Source: Streptococcus bovimastitidis (GTDB lineage Bacteria > Bacillota > Bacilli > Lactobacillales > Streptococcaceae). Taken from it: DNA of 50,738 nt. Below are positions 1 to 9,422 of this stretch, piece after piece. Below the pieces are notes generated by a model. The model saw nothing but the letters and a program-made list of their open reading frames with translations. It did no database searches and had not been told where the DNA came from. Location: contig NZ_LZDD01000001.1 of assembly GCF_001885095.1 (NCBI RefSeq), positions 1,082,136 through 1,132,873 of the forward strand, written 5' to 3'. A program made the translations under genes and the position numbers. Every line of letters starts with the position of its first letter. Position 1 is the first letter of the stretch.

Positions 1-114
1 TTTTTTACTTCATTGACGGATAATATGCTTCTTAACATATCACCCTCACATTTGGTTTTTCTTGTCTTATTCAGTTCTCAAAGGTCTTGCCATCTCTTAC
101 GAGACAACTATTAT
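1..114 (-). other. 5' leader of an rRNA operon (partial, runs off the left edge)
   Basis: Read on the minus strand, this segment follows two tandem consensus promoters and contains the leader-like string CTTTGAGAACTGAATAAGAC (about 67-86). That is similar to the CTTTGAAAACT...AACAAGAC segment of Bacillus and Streptococcus rrn leaders, where boxA-type antitermination signals sit. No ORF on this strand fits. I infer that the 16S rRNA gene starts just outside the window. Confidence 0.7.
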
Positions 115-143
115 ATTCTATCAGGTCACTATGCCTTTGTCAA
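115..143 (-). promoter_or_regulatory. rRNA operon promoter P2 (TTGACA-17-TAGAAT)
   Basis: On the minus strand the -35 TTGACA lies at 138-143 and the -10 TAGAAT at 115-120, with an exact 17-base spacer. It faces the left edge. It is the closer of two tandem promoters to the rRNA leader, an arrangement usual for Firmicute rrn operons. Confidence 0.8.
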
Positions 144-219
144 TACTTTTTTGACTTTTCTTTGGCATTTTTTATTACTTTTTTATAGCATTTCCAGCGA
201 CGCTTTTGACAGCTTTATT

Positions 220-275
220 AGTATACCGACTTTCAATTCCAAAGTCAATAAGTTTTCGAAACTTTTTTAATTATT
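220..275 (-). promoter_or_regulatory. rRNA operon promoter P1 (TTGACT-17-TATACT) with A/T-rich upstream element
   Basis: On the minus strand TTGACT is at 243-248 and TATACT at 220-225, 17 bases apart. The 249-275 stretch just upstream is A-rich in blocks and resembles an UP element. P1 sits about 105 bases upstream of P2 and points the same way. Bases 276-395 hold nothing I recognise. Confidence 0.75.
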
Positions 276-395
276 TCTGGACCACTGTCATACTATATGG
301 TGCTCAGCAATTTTCCTACTTAACTTAAACAGATTGTATTTAAGGGTGAAAATATACGATTTATAGGCCAATATAGCATGTTTTAAGCACAACAA

Positions 396-449
396 AACGC
401 CTGCTTGCGAAATACGTCTAAACTTAGATCTATTTCGTAAACAAGCGTT
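396..449 (-). terminator. Long imperfect stem-loop downstream of rplQ
   Basis: Arms 396-414 and 431-449 pair over 19 positions with three G-U or mismatch positions, and a small inner stem (TCTAA/TTAGA) lies in the loop. On the minus strand the hairpin is followed by TTGTTGT. It is probably a terminator for the ribosomal protein operon, separating it from the rRNA promoters, but its length is unusual and it could be a processing or repeat element. Confidence 0.5.
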
Positions 450-474
450 ACCACTAACAATATGATGAGTGTTC

Positions 475-497
475 CCGCTAGGAAAAATTCCTAGCGG
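475..497 (-). terminator. Perfect 10-bp hairpin downstream of rplQ
   Basis: CCGCTAGGAA (475-484) and TTCCTAGCGG (488-497) are perfectly complementary with a 3-base loop. It lies about 70 bases after the rplQ stop on the minus strand. No T-run follows, so it is either a 3'-end stabilising hairpin or part of a two-step terminator with the 396-449 stem-loop. Confidence 0.5.
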
Positions 498-569
498 TAG
501 ACCAGAGCTAGACTAAGAACGAAATAAAGAACGTTCCACCATCATAACACTCAACAAAATTGATAAAAA

Positions 570-956
570 TTATACTAATTCAATAATTGCCATTGGAGCA
601 GCATCTCCACGGCGTGGTTCTGTTTTAAGAATACGAGTGTATCCACCATTGCGTTCAGCATAACGAGGTGCGATATCATCGAAAAGTTTTTGAAGAGCTG
701 TAGTAGATGAATATTTATCTGTAGCTTCGTCATAGTTTTCTGATGCAATTTCATTACGTACGTAAGCAGCTGCTTGACGACGAGCATGAAGATCACCACG
801 TTTACCAAGAGTAATCATTTTTTCAACTGTTTTACGGATTTCTTTTGCACGTGCTTCAGTTGTAACAATAGATTCGTTGATTAATAAGTCAGTCGTTAAA
901 TCACGAAGCATTGCTTTACGTTGTGAGCTAGTGCGTCCTAGTTTACGGTAAGCCAT
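570..956 (-). CDS. rplQ: 50S ribosomal protein L17
   Basis: L17 of the large ribosomal subunit, near the exit of the peptide tunnel. The 128-residue product has the usual bacterial length and the typical start [10 protein letters not shown] and end AIIEL. The ATG follows an AGGAGG site at good spacing. It is the last gene of the alpha operon, 14 bases after the rpoA stop, and is followed by two hairpins. Placement after rpoA is conserved in nearly all Firmicutes, which leaves little doubt. Confidence 0.97.
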   Translation of the reverse strand: MAYRKLGRTSSQRKAMLRDLTTDLLINESIVTTEARAKEIRKTVEKMITLGKRGDLHARRQAAAYVRNEIASENYDEATDKYSSTTALQKLFDDIAPRYAERNGGYTRILKTEPRRGDAAPMAIIELV

Positions 957-970
957 TTTGTCCTCCTATA

Positions 971-1909
971 TTATTTATCGTTTTTTAGTCCAAGACCTAA
1001 ATCAGCAAGTTTTACCTTAACTTCTTCTAGACTCTTACGTCCAAGGTTACGGACTTTCATCATTTCAGGCTCAGATTTTTCTGTTAAATCGAAGACAGTA
1101 TTAATGCCTGCGCGTTTAAGACAGTTATATGAGCGTACGGATAAATCAAGTTCCTCAATTGTGCGGTCAAGTACTTTTTCATCGTTCACTTTTTCAGTTT
1201 CTTTCATAACATCTGTAGCTTTAGCCACTTCAGTTAAGTCAGTAAAGAGATTCAAGTGTTCAATTAAAACTCGAGCAGACAGACCTAATGCATCTTCAGG
1301 AATGATAGTTCCATTTGTCATGATTTCAATTGTTAACTTATCAAAGCCATCATTGCTACCAACGCGGGCAGGTTCAACTTGATAGTTAACTTTTTTCACT
1401 GGTGTGTAGATAGAATCTACTGCCAATGTTCCAACAGGTGCATCATCTTTTTTATTACCTTCTGCAAGGACATAACCACGTTTTTTAGCAACAGTCATAG
1501 TTGCTTTTAGTGAATGACCTTCAGCAATGGTAAAGAGATAATGATCTGGGTTAACAAGTTCAATGTCGCTATCTGTAAGAATATCACCAGCAGTAACTTC
1601 TGCAGGACCTTCTACATCTAGTTCGATCATCTTTTCGTCTTCTACGTAAGATTTTACAGCAAGACCCTTAACGTTAAGGATAATTTGCATCACATCTTCA
1701 CGTACACCTGGGATTGTATCAAATTCGTGTAATACCCCATCAAATTTAATTGATGTAACTGCCGCACCCGGAAGTGATGACAAGAGTACACGACGAAGTG
1801 AATTACCTAGAGTTGTACCGTAGCCACGTTCTAGTGGTTCGATCACAAATCTTCCGTAATCTTTATTTTCATCAATTTTTGTTATTGTTGGTTTTTCAAA
1901 CTCAATCAT
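971..1909 (-). CDS. rpoA: RNA polymerase alpha subunit
   Basis: Alpha subunit of RNA polymerase. It dimerises to nucleate core assembly and uses its C-terminal domain to touch UP elements and activators. The 312 residues match the family. The N-terminal domain shows the dimerisation segment ([15 protein letters not shown], about 35-50) and the C-terminal domain carries the helix-hairpin-helix region ([14 protein letters not shown] and [11 protein letters not shown], about 255-300). The start is ATG after GAGGGGTG. It lies between rpsK and rplQ in the alpha operon. Confidence 0.98.
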   Translation of the reverse strand: MIEFEKPTITKIDENKDYGRFVIEPLERGYGTTLGNSLRRVLLSSLPGAAVTSIKFDGVLHEFDTIPGVREDVMQIILNVKGLAVKSYVEDEKMIELDVEGPAEVTAGDILTDSDIELVNPDHYLFTIAEGHSLKATMTVAKKRGYVLAEGNKKDDAPVGTLAVDSIYTPVKKVNYQVEPARVGSNDGFDKLTIEIMTNGTIIPEDALGLSARVLIEHLNLFTDLTEVAKATDVMKETEKVNDEKVLDRTIEELDLSVRSYNCLKRAGINTVFDLTEKSEPEMMKVRNLGRKSLEEVKVKLADLGLGLKNDK

Positions 1910-1955
1910 TTTTTCACCCCTCGAAACGAAACTTGTGTACTATTAGTTATTATGA

Positions 1956-2339
1956 TTATACACGACGACGTTTTGGAGGACGAGCACCATTATGTGGTAC
2001 AGGAGTCACGTCACGAATTGCAGTTACTTCAAGACCTGCAGCAGCAAGCGCACGAATAGCAGACTCACGACCTGAACCAGGGCCTTTTACAGTAACTTCA
2101 ACAGTTTTAAGACCGTGTTCTTGTGCAGATTTCGCAGCAGCTTCAGCAGCCATTTGAGCAGCAAAAGGTGTTGATTTACGAGATCCTTTGAAACCAAGAG
2201 CACCAGCTGATGACCATGCAAGAGCGTTACCATGAACATCTGTAATCATAACAATAGTGTTATTAAATGTAGCGTGAATATGGGCAACACCAGATTCGAT
2301 GTTCTTTTTCACACGACGTTTACGTGTTGGTTTAGCCAA
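1956..2339 (-). CDS. rpsK: 30S ribosomal protein S11
   Basis: S11 of the small-subunit platform, which contacts 16S rRNA near the E site. The product is 127 residues with the family's basic N-terminus (RKRRVKKN) and C-terminal DVTPVPHNG...PPKRRRV. The start codon is TTG, preceded by AGGAGG at 8 bases; no in-frame ATG gives the conserved N-terminus. It sits 17 bases downstream of rpsM. The non-ATG start may moderate its translation. Confidence 0.97.
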
Positions 2340-2356
2340 TTTCTTTACCTCCTATT

Positions 2357-2722
2357 TTATTTTTTCTTACCAGCAATCGCAGTAGGTTTCCCTTTACGAG
2401 TACGAGCGTTGTTTTTTGTGTTTTGTCCACGGACAGGAAGTCCACGACGGTGACGGATTCCACGGTATGATCCGATTTCCATCAAACGTTTGATGTTTAA
2501 GTTAACTTCACGACGAAGGTCACCTTCAACTTTGATTGAATCGATTTCGCGACGGATTGCATCTTCTTGATCACTTGTTAAATCTTTAACACGGATATCT
2601 TCTGAGATACCAGCATTTGCTAAGATTTTTTGTGATGTTGCAAGACCAATTCCGTAAACATAAGTAAGTGAAATTACTACGCGTTTATCATTTGGAATAT
2701 CAACTCCAGCTATACGAGCCAT
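2357..2722 (-). CDS. rpsM: 30S ribosomal protein S13
   Basis: S13 of the 30S head, which forms the bridge to the 50S subunit and contacts P-site tRNA. The 121 residues begin [15 protein letters not shown] and end in a basic tail rich in R and K ([15 protein letters not shown]). The helix-hairpin-helix motif [10 protein letters not shown] lies at about 25-34. The ATG follows AAAGGAG. It is co-linear with rpmJ and rpsK in the alpha operon. Confidence 0.97.
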   Translation of the reverse strand: MARIAGVDIPNDKRVVISLTYVYGIGLATSQKILANAGISEDIRVKDLTSDQEDAIRREIDSIKVEGDLRREVNLNIKRLMEIGSYRGIRHRRGLPVRGQNTKNNARTRKGKPTAIAGKKK

Positions 2723-2739
2723 TTTTTCTCCTTTCTATA

Positions 2740-2856
2740 TTATCCTTGACGTTGTTTGTGTTTTGGATTTGTTGGACAAATCACCATAACACGACCGTTA
2801 CGACGAATTACTTTACAGTATTCGCAAATTGGTTTAACCGATGGTCTTACCTTCAT
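2740..2856 (-). CDS. rpmJ: 50S ribosomal protein L36
   Basis: A 38-residue protein, [20 protein letters not shown] and onward to KHKQRQG. It has the zinc-ribbon pattern C11-x2-C14-x12-C27-x5-H33 of the zinc-binding form of L36. L36 is the smallest 50S protein and binds near the peptidyl transferase region of 23S rRNA. The reading frame was traced codon by codon, and a GGAGG site precedes the ATG. Placement between infA and rpsM is the conserved one. Confidence 0.96.
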
Positions 2857-2881
2857 GTTTTAATCCCTCCAATTATTTCGA

Positions 2882-3100
2882 CTATTTAAAGCGGTATGTG
2901 ATACGTCCACGTGTTAAATCGTACGGACTCATTTCTACTGTAACACGGTCCCCTACTAAAATACGAATGTAATTTTTACGGATTTTACCTGATACAGTTG
3001 CTAGAATTTGGTGTCCATTTTCTAATTCAACAGTAAACATTGCGTTTGGCATCGTTTCAACAACTTTACCTTCAATTTCAATCACGTCTTCTTTTGCCAC
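2882..3100 (-). CDS. infA: Translation initiation factor IF-1
   Basis: IF-1 occupies the A site of the 30S subunit during initiation. From a GTG start ([12 protein letters not shown] follows) the product is 72 residues, the standard length, with the S1/OB fold running to [10 protein letters not shown] longer in-frame extension to 3154 exists but lacks family support. The GTG has AGGGGGT nine bases upstream. It lies between adk and rpmJ, as is typical in Firmicutes. Confidence 0.95.
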
Positions 3101-3217
3101 GCAAAAGTACCCCCTAAATTTCGATTTGATGTCCTCTGAGCACAGAGGTAACAATTATAAGTCAGACTAGCCTATTATAGCACTTCATTTCTACTTTCGC
3201 AAGTAGTTTATTAGAAA

Positions 3218-3859
3218 TTATTTTAGCTTTTCGATGACTTTTTCAATGTCACTGAAAACTGTTTCGATTTCTTGGTTACCGTTAATATCGATAACGATTC
3301 CTGCTTCTCTGTAATGATCAATTATTGGCTGACCTTGTGCGATGTTAACATCCAAACGACGTTTAACGGTTTCTGGTTTATCATCTTCGCGTTGGTAGTA
3401 GTCATTTTCATCATAATCCCCAGCAGGTGGGTTAAATACTTTATGGAATGTTTCGCCAGTTTTTTTGTTAATGATACGGCCACTTAGACGTTCAACTAAT
3501 GAAGCAGGGTCCACAACGATGTTAATAACACCATCAAGTTTTAATCCTAAAGCTTCTAAAGTTGCATCCAAAGCATGAGCCTGATCAATTGTACGTGGAT
3601 AACCATCTAATAAGAAACCTTTTGCTTTAATGTCATCTTGAGATAAACGTTCTTTTACAATACCATTTGTTACTTCATCTGGTACTAAATCACCTTTATC
3701 AATGTAAGATTTAGCAAGTTTACCCATTTCAGTTTGGTTAGCCATTGCCGCACGGAACATGTCACCTGTTGAAATATGGATTACACCAAATTCTTCAACG
3801 ATTTTTGCTGCTTGAGTCCCTTTACCTGCACCAGGTAATCCCATAATTAAAAGATTCAT
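3218..3859 (-). CDS. adk: Adenylate kinase
   Basis: Interconverts ATP plus AMP with two ADP and so sets adenylate balance in the cytoplasm. The 213 residues start with the P-loop [10 protein letters not shown] (7-16), followed by AMP-site residues (STGDMFRAA, about 31) and the DGYPRT segment (about 85-90). The LID region (126-164) lacks the four-Cys zinc site found in Bacillus enzymes, as in other streptococci. It follows secY after a hairpin and is probably partly co-transcribed with it. Confidence 0.97.
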   Translation of the reverse strand: MNLLIMGLPGAGKGTQAAKIVEEFGVIHISTGDMFRAAMANQTEMGKLAKSYIDKGDLVPDEVTNGIVKERLSQDDIKAKGFLLDGYPRTIDQAHALDATLEALGLKLDGVINIVVDPASLVERLSGRIINKKTGETFHKVFNPPAGDYDENDYYQREDDKPETVKRRLDVNIAQGQPIIDHYREAGIVIDINGNQEIETVFSDIEKVIEKLK

Positions 3860-3969
3860 GTCAGTCTCCTCTTGACTAAAATAATAAAATGAATGCTCAT
3901 TTTGGTTTTTGTTTTCAAATGATAATAAGAAATCTGACTAAGTCTTACTATCACCTGAAAACAAAATAG

Positions 3970-3990
3970 TAGGTTGACAATGTCAACCTA
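3970..3990 (-). terminator. Hairpin between secY and adk
   Basis: TAGGTTGACA and TGTCAACCTA form a perfect 10-bp stem with a 1-base centre, just after the secY stop. On the minus strand it is followed by CTATTTTGTTTT. It looks like a partial terminator that lowers expression of adk, infA and the alpha genes. I saw no clear promoter between it and adk. Confidence 0.6.
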
Positions 3991-3994
3991 TATT

Positions 3995-5299
3995 CTATTC
4001 TGCTGTATTCATAAATCCGACATACTTTCTCTTGAGAAGGTAGCCTTCAAGTTGTTTCATTCCTTCAATTCCTGTTGAAATCAAGATGAGCAAGCTAGTC
4101 CCCCCCAAGGCGATGCCTGAAGAAAGATTTAGTGATTGCTGTGCCGCAATTGGAACTAAAGAGATAAACGCTAAGAAAATCGCACCTAAGGTTGCCAATT
4201 TCTTAAGCAATGACGACATATATTGTTCTGTTTCACGTCCAGGTCGAACACTTGGAATATAAGACGAATTCTTCTGTAGATTTTCAGCTGTTTTCTCAGG
4301 ATTTACTTGGACAAAGGTATAGAAGAATGAGAACAAGATAATCAAGAATGCATAGACAATCATTCCAGTCGGAGACTGATAATTAAAAATCTCTTGCATT
4401 TTTGTTAGCCAAGGAATATCTCTTCCATTTTGAAAGAAAGGAATCAGAGTACTTGGAATGGTTGTAATCGAGCTAGCAAAGATAACGGGAATAACGCCTG
4501 CTGGATTAACTTTTAGAGGAAGATACGAACTTGTAGGTGCGCCCTGAACAAGTTTAGTATATTGGATTGGAATTTTGTATTCCGCTTGTTGAACAAATGT
4601 TGTAAAGAAGACAATTGCAAGTACGGCAAGGATTAATAAGCCAACTACAACGTATGATGATTGAATATCACCCGCTTTGACGTTTACAAAATAATCTTCA
4701 TGTACTGTCGCAATCGCATTTGGAATAGATGAAATGATACCCGCAAAGATAATCATTGAAACACCATTGCCAAATCCTTTATCTGTAATTTGTTCACCTA
4801 ACCAGGTTACAATCATACTACCTGTTGTTAGCAAAGCACCGATCAGTAAATAAGTTTTTACATTTGGTGTTGAAACTAAAGCAACATTAGACAAGCTGTT
4901 GAAACCTGCCGTGATACCGATTGATTGAATGAAAGCTAAACCTAATGAAATATAGCGAGTCGCTTGATTTAACTTGCGACGTCCAACTTCACCTTGTTTT
5001 CCCCATTCAACAAATTTAGGTAAAATATCCATTTGTAATAGTTGAACAACAATGGAAGCAGTAATGTAAGGGCTAACCCCCATAGAGAAAACAGAGAAGT
5101 TTCTCATGGCATTACCACTCACCAAGTTCAACATATTAAGAAAAGGAAGTTCACTCAATTGCTCTAAGCTTTTTGCATTTACACCAGGAACTGTAATATG
5201 TGTCCCGATACGAAATATAAGAATAATAAAGATTGTGTAGAAAATTTTATGTCTAACATTCTTTATTTTCAATGCATCTTTAAGTATTTTTAAGAACAT
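3995..5299 (-). CDS. secY: Preprotein translocase subunit SecY
   Basis: Central channel of the Sec translocon in the cytoplasmic membrane. The 434 residues show about ten hydrophobic segments. They include the conserved loops VVQLLQMDILPKF (TM2 region), GNGVSMIIFAGI and the cytoplasmic YTKLVQGAPTSSYLPLKVNPAGVIPVI stretch that meets SecA and the ribosome. Length and position after rplO are typical. This is the housekeeping SecY, not accessory SecY2. Confidence 0.97.
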   Translation of the reverse strand: MFLKILKDALKIKNVRHKIFYTIFIILIFRIGTHITVPGVNAKSLEQLSELPFLNMLNLVSGNAMRNFSVFSMGVSPYITASIVVQLLQMDILPKFVEWGKQGEVGRRKLNQATRYISLGLAFIQSIGITAGFNSLSNVALVSTPNVKTYLLIGALLTTGSMIVTWLGEQITDKGFGNGVSMIIFAGIISSIPNAIATVHEDYFVNVKAGDIQSSYVVVGLLILAVLAIVFFTTFVQQAEYKIPIQYTKLVQGAPTSSYLPLKVNPAGVIPVIFASSITTIPSTLIPFFQNGRDIPWLTKMQEIFNYQSPTGMIVYAFLIILFSFFYTFVQVNPEKTAENLQKNSSYIPSVRPGRETEQYMSSLLKKLATLGAIFLAFISLVPIAAQQSLNLSSGIALGGTSLLILISTGIEGMKQLEGYLLKRKYVGFMNTAE

Positions 5300-5315
5300 A
5301 ATGAGTTACCCCTCA

Positions 5316-5756
5316 TTAGATGACTTCGATTGAACCACCTTTAGCAGTAATTGCTGCTTCAGCAGATTTTGAGAATTTAGCTGCTTTTACAGTCAATTTT
5401 TTAGTCAATTCGCCATTACCAAGAATTTTAACGCCTGATTTTTCAGCACGAACGATACCAGCTTCTTTAAGAACAACTGGTGTTACTTCAGTACCATCTT
5501 CAAAAACGTTTAATTGATCAAGGTTAACAAGAGCATACTCTTTAGTATTGATGTTTGAGAATCCACGTTTAGGCATGCGACGGAACAATGGAGTTTGTCC
5601 ACCCTCAAAACCTAAACGAACGCCACCACCACTACGTGAGTTTTGACCTTTTTGTCCGCGTCCAGATGTTTTACCGTTACCTGATGATGATCCACGACCT
5701 ACGCGGTTGCGTACTTTACGTGAGCCTTCAGCAGCTTTTAATTCATAAAGTTTCAT
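5316..5756 (-). CDS. rplO: 50S ribosomal protein L15
   Basis: L15, a late assembly protein of the 50S subunit. The 146 residues show the family's long Gly/Arg-rich N-terminal extension ([19 protein letters not shown]), which threads into 23S rRNA, and the globular C-terminal half ending [11 protein letters not shown]. The ATG follows AAAGGAG. It is separated from secY by 16 bases. Confidence 0.97.
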   Translation of the reverse strand: MKLYELKAAEGSRKVRNRVGRGSSSGNGKTSGRGQKGQNSRSGGGVRLGFEGGQTPLFRRMPKRGFSNINTKEYALVNLDQLNVFEDGTEVTPVVLKEAGIVRAEKSGVKILGNGELTKKLTVKAAKFSKSAEAAITAKGGSIEVI

Positions 5757-5790
5757 TTTTTCTCCTTTTTTTGTAAATTGCTAACGCCTC

Positions 5791-5872
5791 TATGAGGGGA
5801 AAGGACTCCCCATAGAAACTCGCCTTTACATATAATCAACTATAAGTCGCAGAGAATTAACCCTACGACTTA
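5791..5872 (-). other. Two hairpins in the rpmD-rplO spacer
   Basis: The 120-base gap between rpmD and rplO holds two inverted repeats. One pairs TATGAGGGG with CCCCATA (5791-5814); the other pairs TAAGTCG with CGACTTA (5843-5872). Neither is followed by a strong T-run on the minus strand. They may be RNA processing or stability elements within the spc operon. Confidence 0.4.
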
Positions 5873-5880
5873 AACAATTT

Positions 5881-6063
5881 TTATTTAACGTCTTCTACTG
5901 TTAATAAGTGAGAAATCGCTGTAACCATACCACGGATAGCAGCGTTATCTTCTTTGATAACTGAAGAGTTTAATTTACCAAGTCCAAGAGCTTGAACAGT
6001 TTTACGTTGTTCTGGTTTACGCCCGATTGGAGACTTAGTCAAAGTAATTTTAATTTGAGCCAT
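5881..6063 (-). CDS. rpmD: 50S ribosomal protein L30
   Basis: L30 of the large subunit: 60 residues of bacterial short-form type, [16 protein letters not shown] at the start and [11 protein letters not shown] at the end. The motif [12 protein letters not shown] fits the family. A GGGGATT site precedes the ATG. It lies between rpsE and rplO as in other Firmicute spc operons. Confidence 0.95.
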   Translation of the reverse strand: MAQIKITLTKSPIGRKPEQRKTVQALGLGKLNSSVIKEDNAAIRGMVTAISHLLTVEDVK

Positions 6064-6077
6064 TATAATCCCCTTTC

Positions 6078-6572
6078 TTAAGCTAAGTCAGAAACTGAAA
6101 CGCCGCGTAAAGCAGCAACTTCTTCTGCACGTTTAAGCTGTTTCAAACCTTCAACAGTTGCACGAACAATGTTGATTGGTGTGTTAGAACCAAGTGATTT
6201 TGAAGTGATATCAGCAATACCTGCTAATTCCACAACGGCACGAACTGCACCACCTGCGGCAACTCCAGAACCTTCTACAGCTGGTTTCAACAATACTTTC
6301 GCTCCACCAAAGTTAGTGAAAACTTCGTGAGGAATTGTTGTACCAACCATTGGTACTTCGATCATATTCTTTTTAGCTGCTTCAACAGCTTTACGAATAG
6401 CTTCTGGTACTTCTTGAGCTTTACCAGTTCCGAAACCAACACGACCATTACCATCACCAACAACTACAAGAGCTGCGAAGCGAAGACGACGTCCACCTTT
6501 AACAACTTTTGTAACACGGTTGATAGCAACTACGCGTTCTTCAAGTTCAACTGCATTATCTTTAAATGCCAT
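6078..6572 (-). CDS. rpsE: 30S ribosomal protein S5
   Basis: S5 helps mRNA entry and decoding accuracy in the 30S body. The 164 residues have the double-stranded RNA-binding N-terminal domain ([19 protein letters not shown], 11-29, followed by [18 protein letters not shown]) and the C-terminal ribosomal-fold domain ([23 protein letters not shown]). The length is typical. Spacing to rplR and rpmD is short, consistent with one transcript. Confidence 0.97.
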   Translation of the reverse strand: MAFKDNAVELEERVVAINRVTKVVKGGRRLRFAALVVVGDGNGRVGFGTGKAQEVPEAIRKAVEAAKKNMIEVPMVGTTIPHEVFTNFGGAKVLLKPAVEGSGVAAGGAVRAVVELAGIADITSKSLGSNTPINIVRATVEGLKQLKRAEEVAALRGVSVSDLA

Positions 6573-6590
6573 TATTTTGTGTCCTCCCTT

Positions 6591-6947
6591 TTAGAATTTC
6601 AATCCGTTTTCACGAGCTGCATCAGCTAAAGCTTTTACACGTCCGTGATAGAGATATCCACCGCGGTCAAACACCACTTCAGAAATACCTTTAGCCACTG
6701 CACGTTCAGCAACAAGTTTGCCGACTACAACGGCTTGTTCAGTTTTTGTTCCTTTTGAAACGTCTTTATCAAGAGTTGATGCGCTTGCGAGCGTTACACC
6801 CGCTACGTCATCAATTACTTGAGCGTAGATGCCTGTATTAGAACGGTATACGTTCAAACGTGGGCGTTCTGCAGTTCCAGAGAGTTTACCGCGTACGCGA
6901 CGATGGCGTTTTTGGCGGATTTTATTTTTATCTGGTTTAGAAATCAC
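6591..6947 (-). CDS. rplR: 50S ribosomal protein L18
   Basis: L18 binds 5S rRNA and brings it into the 50S subunit. With GTG at 6947 ([19 protein letters not shown]) the product is the usual 118 residues and AAGAGG lies eight bases upstream. A second GTG at 6956 would add three residues but is too close to that site. The C-terminal [27 protein letters not shown] block is conserved. Confidence 0.94.
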   Translation of the reverse strand: MISKPDKNKIRQKRHRRVRGKLSGTAERPRLNVYRSNTGIYAQVIDDVAGVTLASASTLDKDVSKGTKTEQAVVVGKLVAERAVAKGISEVVFDRGGYLYHGRVKALADAARENGLKF

Positions 6948-7042
6948 AATTTTCACCTCTTAATTTTTAAACATTTGTTTTTAACAAATTAGCACTTATT
7001 TCTTCAAGCGACCAGAAACATCTGATCAACTCTATAAAATAA

Positions 7043-7579
7043 TTATTTACCAGTTTTACCTTCTTTAAGGCGTACATATTCACCAACGTAACGAATACCT
7101 TTACCTTTGTAAGGTTCTGGTGAACGTAAGCTACGAATATAAGCAGCAGTTTGACCAACAACTTCTTTGTTAATACCTTCAACTGAAATTGAAGTTGGAT
7201 TAGCAAGAGTGAAAGTGATTCCTTCTGGAGCTTCTACTTCGTCTTGGTGAGATTTACCAACTGAAAGAACTAATTTATTTCCTTGAAGTTGAGCACGGTA
7301 ACCGACACCCTTCATTTCAAGATCTTTTTTAAATCCTTCAGAAACACCTTGTACCATGTTGTTTAACAAAGCACGAGTAGTTCCGTGGATAGTTTTCATT
7401 TCTTTAGAGTCGTTAGGACGTGAAACAGTAATTTCAGTTCCTTCAACTTTAATTTCAATGTTTTTATTGAACTCACGAGTGAGTTCGCCTTTAGGGCCTT
7501 TAACTGTTACGACGTTGTTGTCGTTTTTAAGTTCAACACCTGCAGGCATAGTGATGATTTTATTACCAATACGTGACAT
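7043..7579 (-). CDS. rplF: 50S ribosomal protein L6
   Basis: L6 binds helix 97 of 23S rRNA near the factor-binding site. The 178 residues contain two repeated alpha/beta domains, with the conserved [16 protein letters not shown] start and the C-terminal block [27 protein letters not shown]. The ATG follows AGGAG. It is preceded by an unusually long, structured 187-base spacer after rpsH. Confidence 0.97.
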   Translation of the reverse strand: MSRIGNKIITMPAGVELKNDNNVVTVKGPKGELTREFNKNIEIKVEGTEITVSRPNDSKEMKTIHGTTRALLNNMVQGVSEGFKKDLEMKGVGYRAQLQGNKLVLSVGKSHQDEVEAPEGITFTLANPTSISVEGINKEVVGQTAAYIRSLRSPEPYKGKGIRYVGEYVRLKEGKTGK

Positions 7580-7593
7580 GTTTTATTTTCTCC

Positions 7594-7780
7594 TGTTAAA
7601 TTGTCAAGCCATATAAGCTAGTTTTCACGGGGGTTTGATAGAAAGATATCCTTCAATTTATATTTTAAAATTGAAGACAAGCTGTGGCTTGCGTGAAAAA
7701 GATCAATCTTCCATGAGAGTAAACACTTTAAGTAGGATTTCCTATTTTCACTTTGTCCACGATGCTCTAATTACCTTAAA
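7594..7780 (-). other. Structured spacer between rpsH and rplF
   Basis: This 187-base gap in an otherwise tightly packed operon contains nested inverted repeats. TTTTCACG (7622-7629) pairs with CGTGAAAA (7691-7698), enclosing CTTCAATTT...AAATTGAAG (about 7650-7676). No ORF or convincing promoter was found. It may be a processing site or a protein-binding RNA element that regulates the distal spc genes. Confidence 0.45.
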
Positions 7781-8179
7781 TTACCAAACGTATGCAATAA
7801 CTTCTCCACCAACATTTTTTTGGCGAGCTTCTTTATCAGTCAAAAGACCTTCTGAAGTAGAGATAATTGCAATTCCAAGTCCATTAAGAACTTTAGGAAC
7901 ATCTTCACGTTTTGTATAAACACGAAGACCCGGTTTTGAAATACGTTTCAAGTTAGTGATAACGCGTTCGCCATTTTGACCATATTTAAGGAAAACACGG
8001 ATGATTCCTTGTTTATCGTCTTCGATAACTTCAACGTTTTTTACAAAACCTTCACGTTTAAGGATTTCAGCAATCCCCTTTTTGATGTTTGAAGCTGGTA
8101 CTTCTAACACTTCGTGTTTTACTTGGTTAGCATTACGAATACGTGTTAAAAAGTCAGCAATTGGGTCTGTCATAACCAT
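7781..8179 (-). CDS. rpsH: 30S ribosomal protein S8
   Basis: S8 organises the central domain of 16S rRNA and is the translational repressor of spc operons in other bacteria. The 132 residues start [19 protein letters not shown] and end with the RNA-binding block [22 protein letters not shown]. The ATG at 8179 has GGAG nine bases upstream. It lies after rpsN with a 128-base gap. Confidence 0.97.
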   Translation of the reverse strand: MVMTDPIADFLTRIRNANQVKHEVLEVPASNIKKGIAEILKREGFVKNVEVIEDDKQGIIRVFLKYGQNGERVITNLKRISKPGLRVYTKREDVPKVLNGLGIAIISTSEGLLTDKEARQKNVGGEVIAYVW

Positions 8180-8307
8180 TTTTAAATTCTCCTCTTACTA
8201 GCAGTTTGAATTTGATCACTTGCTAGTTAATGTTGCCCGAAGGCAAATGATACATTGTATCAGTAGTATTCAAGTAAATTATATAGATAATTTACAAGTT
8301 TTTCAAA

Positions 8308-8493
8308 TTACCAAGAAGCTTTTACAACACCTGGAATTTGACCTTTGTAAGCCAATTCACGGAAGCAAACACGACAAAGTTTAAACTTGCGGTAAACTGA
8401 ATGTGGACGTCCACATTTTTCACAGCGAGTATAAGCTTGCGTAGAGTGTTTCGCAGGACGTTTGTTTTTAGCAATCATAGATTTTTTAGCCAA
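8308..8493 (-). CDS. rpsN: 30S ribosomal protein S14, zinc-binding type (S14Z)
   Basis: The 61-residue short form of S14 has two CxxC pairs ([20 protein letters not shown], 24-43), which bind zinc, so this is the C+ paralogue. Other streptococci also carry a zinc-free copy elsewhere. The start codon is TTG with GGGGGT upstream. It is in the standard spc position between rplE and rpsH. Confidence 0.96.
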
Positions 8494-8508
8494 TTTATTT
8501 ACCCCCTA

Positions 8509-9051
8509 TTATTTTGCAAAAGGCATTCCAAGGCCTTTAAGCAATTCACGTGATTCTTCGTCAGTATTTGCAGTAGTGACGATTACGATATCAAGACCAC
8601 GTACTTTATCAACATCATCGAAGTTGATTTCTGGGAAGATAAGTTGTTCTTTCACACCAAGTGTGTAGTTACCACGTCCATCAAATGATTTTGTTGGTAC
8701 TCCGTGGAAATCACGGACACGAGGAAGTGAAACGCTAACTAATTTGTCTAGGAATTCGTACATACGTTCGCCACGAAGTGTAACTTTCGCACCGATCGCA
8801 ACACCTTCACGAAGACGGAAGCCAGCGATTGATTTCTTAGCTTTAGTAATAAGTGGTTTTTGACCTGAAATAAGCTCTAATTCAGCAGCAGCTTTTTCAA
8901 GGTTTTTTGCGTTAGAAACAGCATCACCAACACCCATGTTAAGAACAATTTTCTCAACGCGAGGTACAGCCATAACTGTAGTGTAACTAAATTTCTCTGA
9001 CAACGCAGGGATTACTTCGTTAGTATATTTTTCTTTTAAACGATTTGCCAT
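8509..9051 (-). CDS. rplE: 50S ribosomal protein L5
   Basis: L5 binds 5S rRNA and forms the contact with P-site tRNA. The 180 residues include the conserved [21 protein letters not shown] block (29-49), [18 protein letters not shown] (about 125-142) and the end [18 protein letters not shown] precedes the ATG. It lies between rplX and rpsN. Confidence 0.97.
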   Translation of the reverse strand: MANRLKEKYTNEVIPALSEKFSYTTVMAVPRVEKIVLNMGVGDAVSNAKNLEKAAAELELISGQKPLITKAKKSIAGFRLREGVAIGAKVTLRGERMYEFLDKLVSVSLPRVRDFHGVPTKSFDGRGNYTLGVKEQLIFPEINFDDVDKVRGLDIVIVTTANTDEESRELLKGLGMPFAK

Positions 9052-9075
9052 TTATGCTTCTCCTTTCCTTCGTGA

Positions 9076-9381
9076 TTAATCAAGCACTTCGCCTGATTTT
9101 TTGCTGTAACGAACTTTTTTGCCGTCAACAACTTTATAACCAACACGACCTGCAACACCATTTTTGTCAAGCACTTGAACGTTTGACACGTGGATTGGTG
9201 CTTCTTTTTCAACGATAGCACCTTGAGGGTTTTCTGTGTTAGGTTTTTGGTGTTTTTTAATCATACCAACACCTTCAACAACAACTTTGTTAACTTTTGG
9301 AAGAGCTTTAAGAACTACAGCTTCAGTTCCCTTGTCTTTACCAGCAATAACGCGAACTTTGTCGCCTTTTTTTACAAACAT
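9076..9381 (-). CDS. rplX: 50S ribosomal protein L24
   Basis: L24 is an assembly initiator of the 50S subunit, located at the tunnel exit. The 101 residues carry the KOW motif ([22 protein letters not shown], about 4-25) and the [26 protein letters not shown] block. The ATG follows GGAG. It is separated from rplN by an 88-base gap containing a hairpin. Confidence 0.96.
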   Translation of the reverse strand: MFVKKGDKVRVIAGKDKGTEAVVLKALPKVNKVVVEGVGMIKKHQKPNTENPQGAIVEKEAPIHVSNVQVLDKNGVAGRVGYKVVDGKKVRYSKKSGEVLD

Positions 9382-9422
9382 TTGAGTTTTTCTCCTATTG
9401 ATTTCTTACGCCCCTATGGGCA

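Noticed and set aside
13..270. An 85-codon plus-strand ORF at the left edge
   Set aside because: It lies across the rRNA promoters on the opposite strand, has no ribosome-binding site and its composition is that of A/T-rich DNA.
6392..8141. Exact TACGAATA strings on the plus strand at 6392, 7132 and 8134
   Set aside because: All are inside minus-strand ribosomal protein genes (rpsE, rplF, rpsH), come from codons for Ile-Arg-type pairs, have no T-tract and lead to no plus-strand gene.
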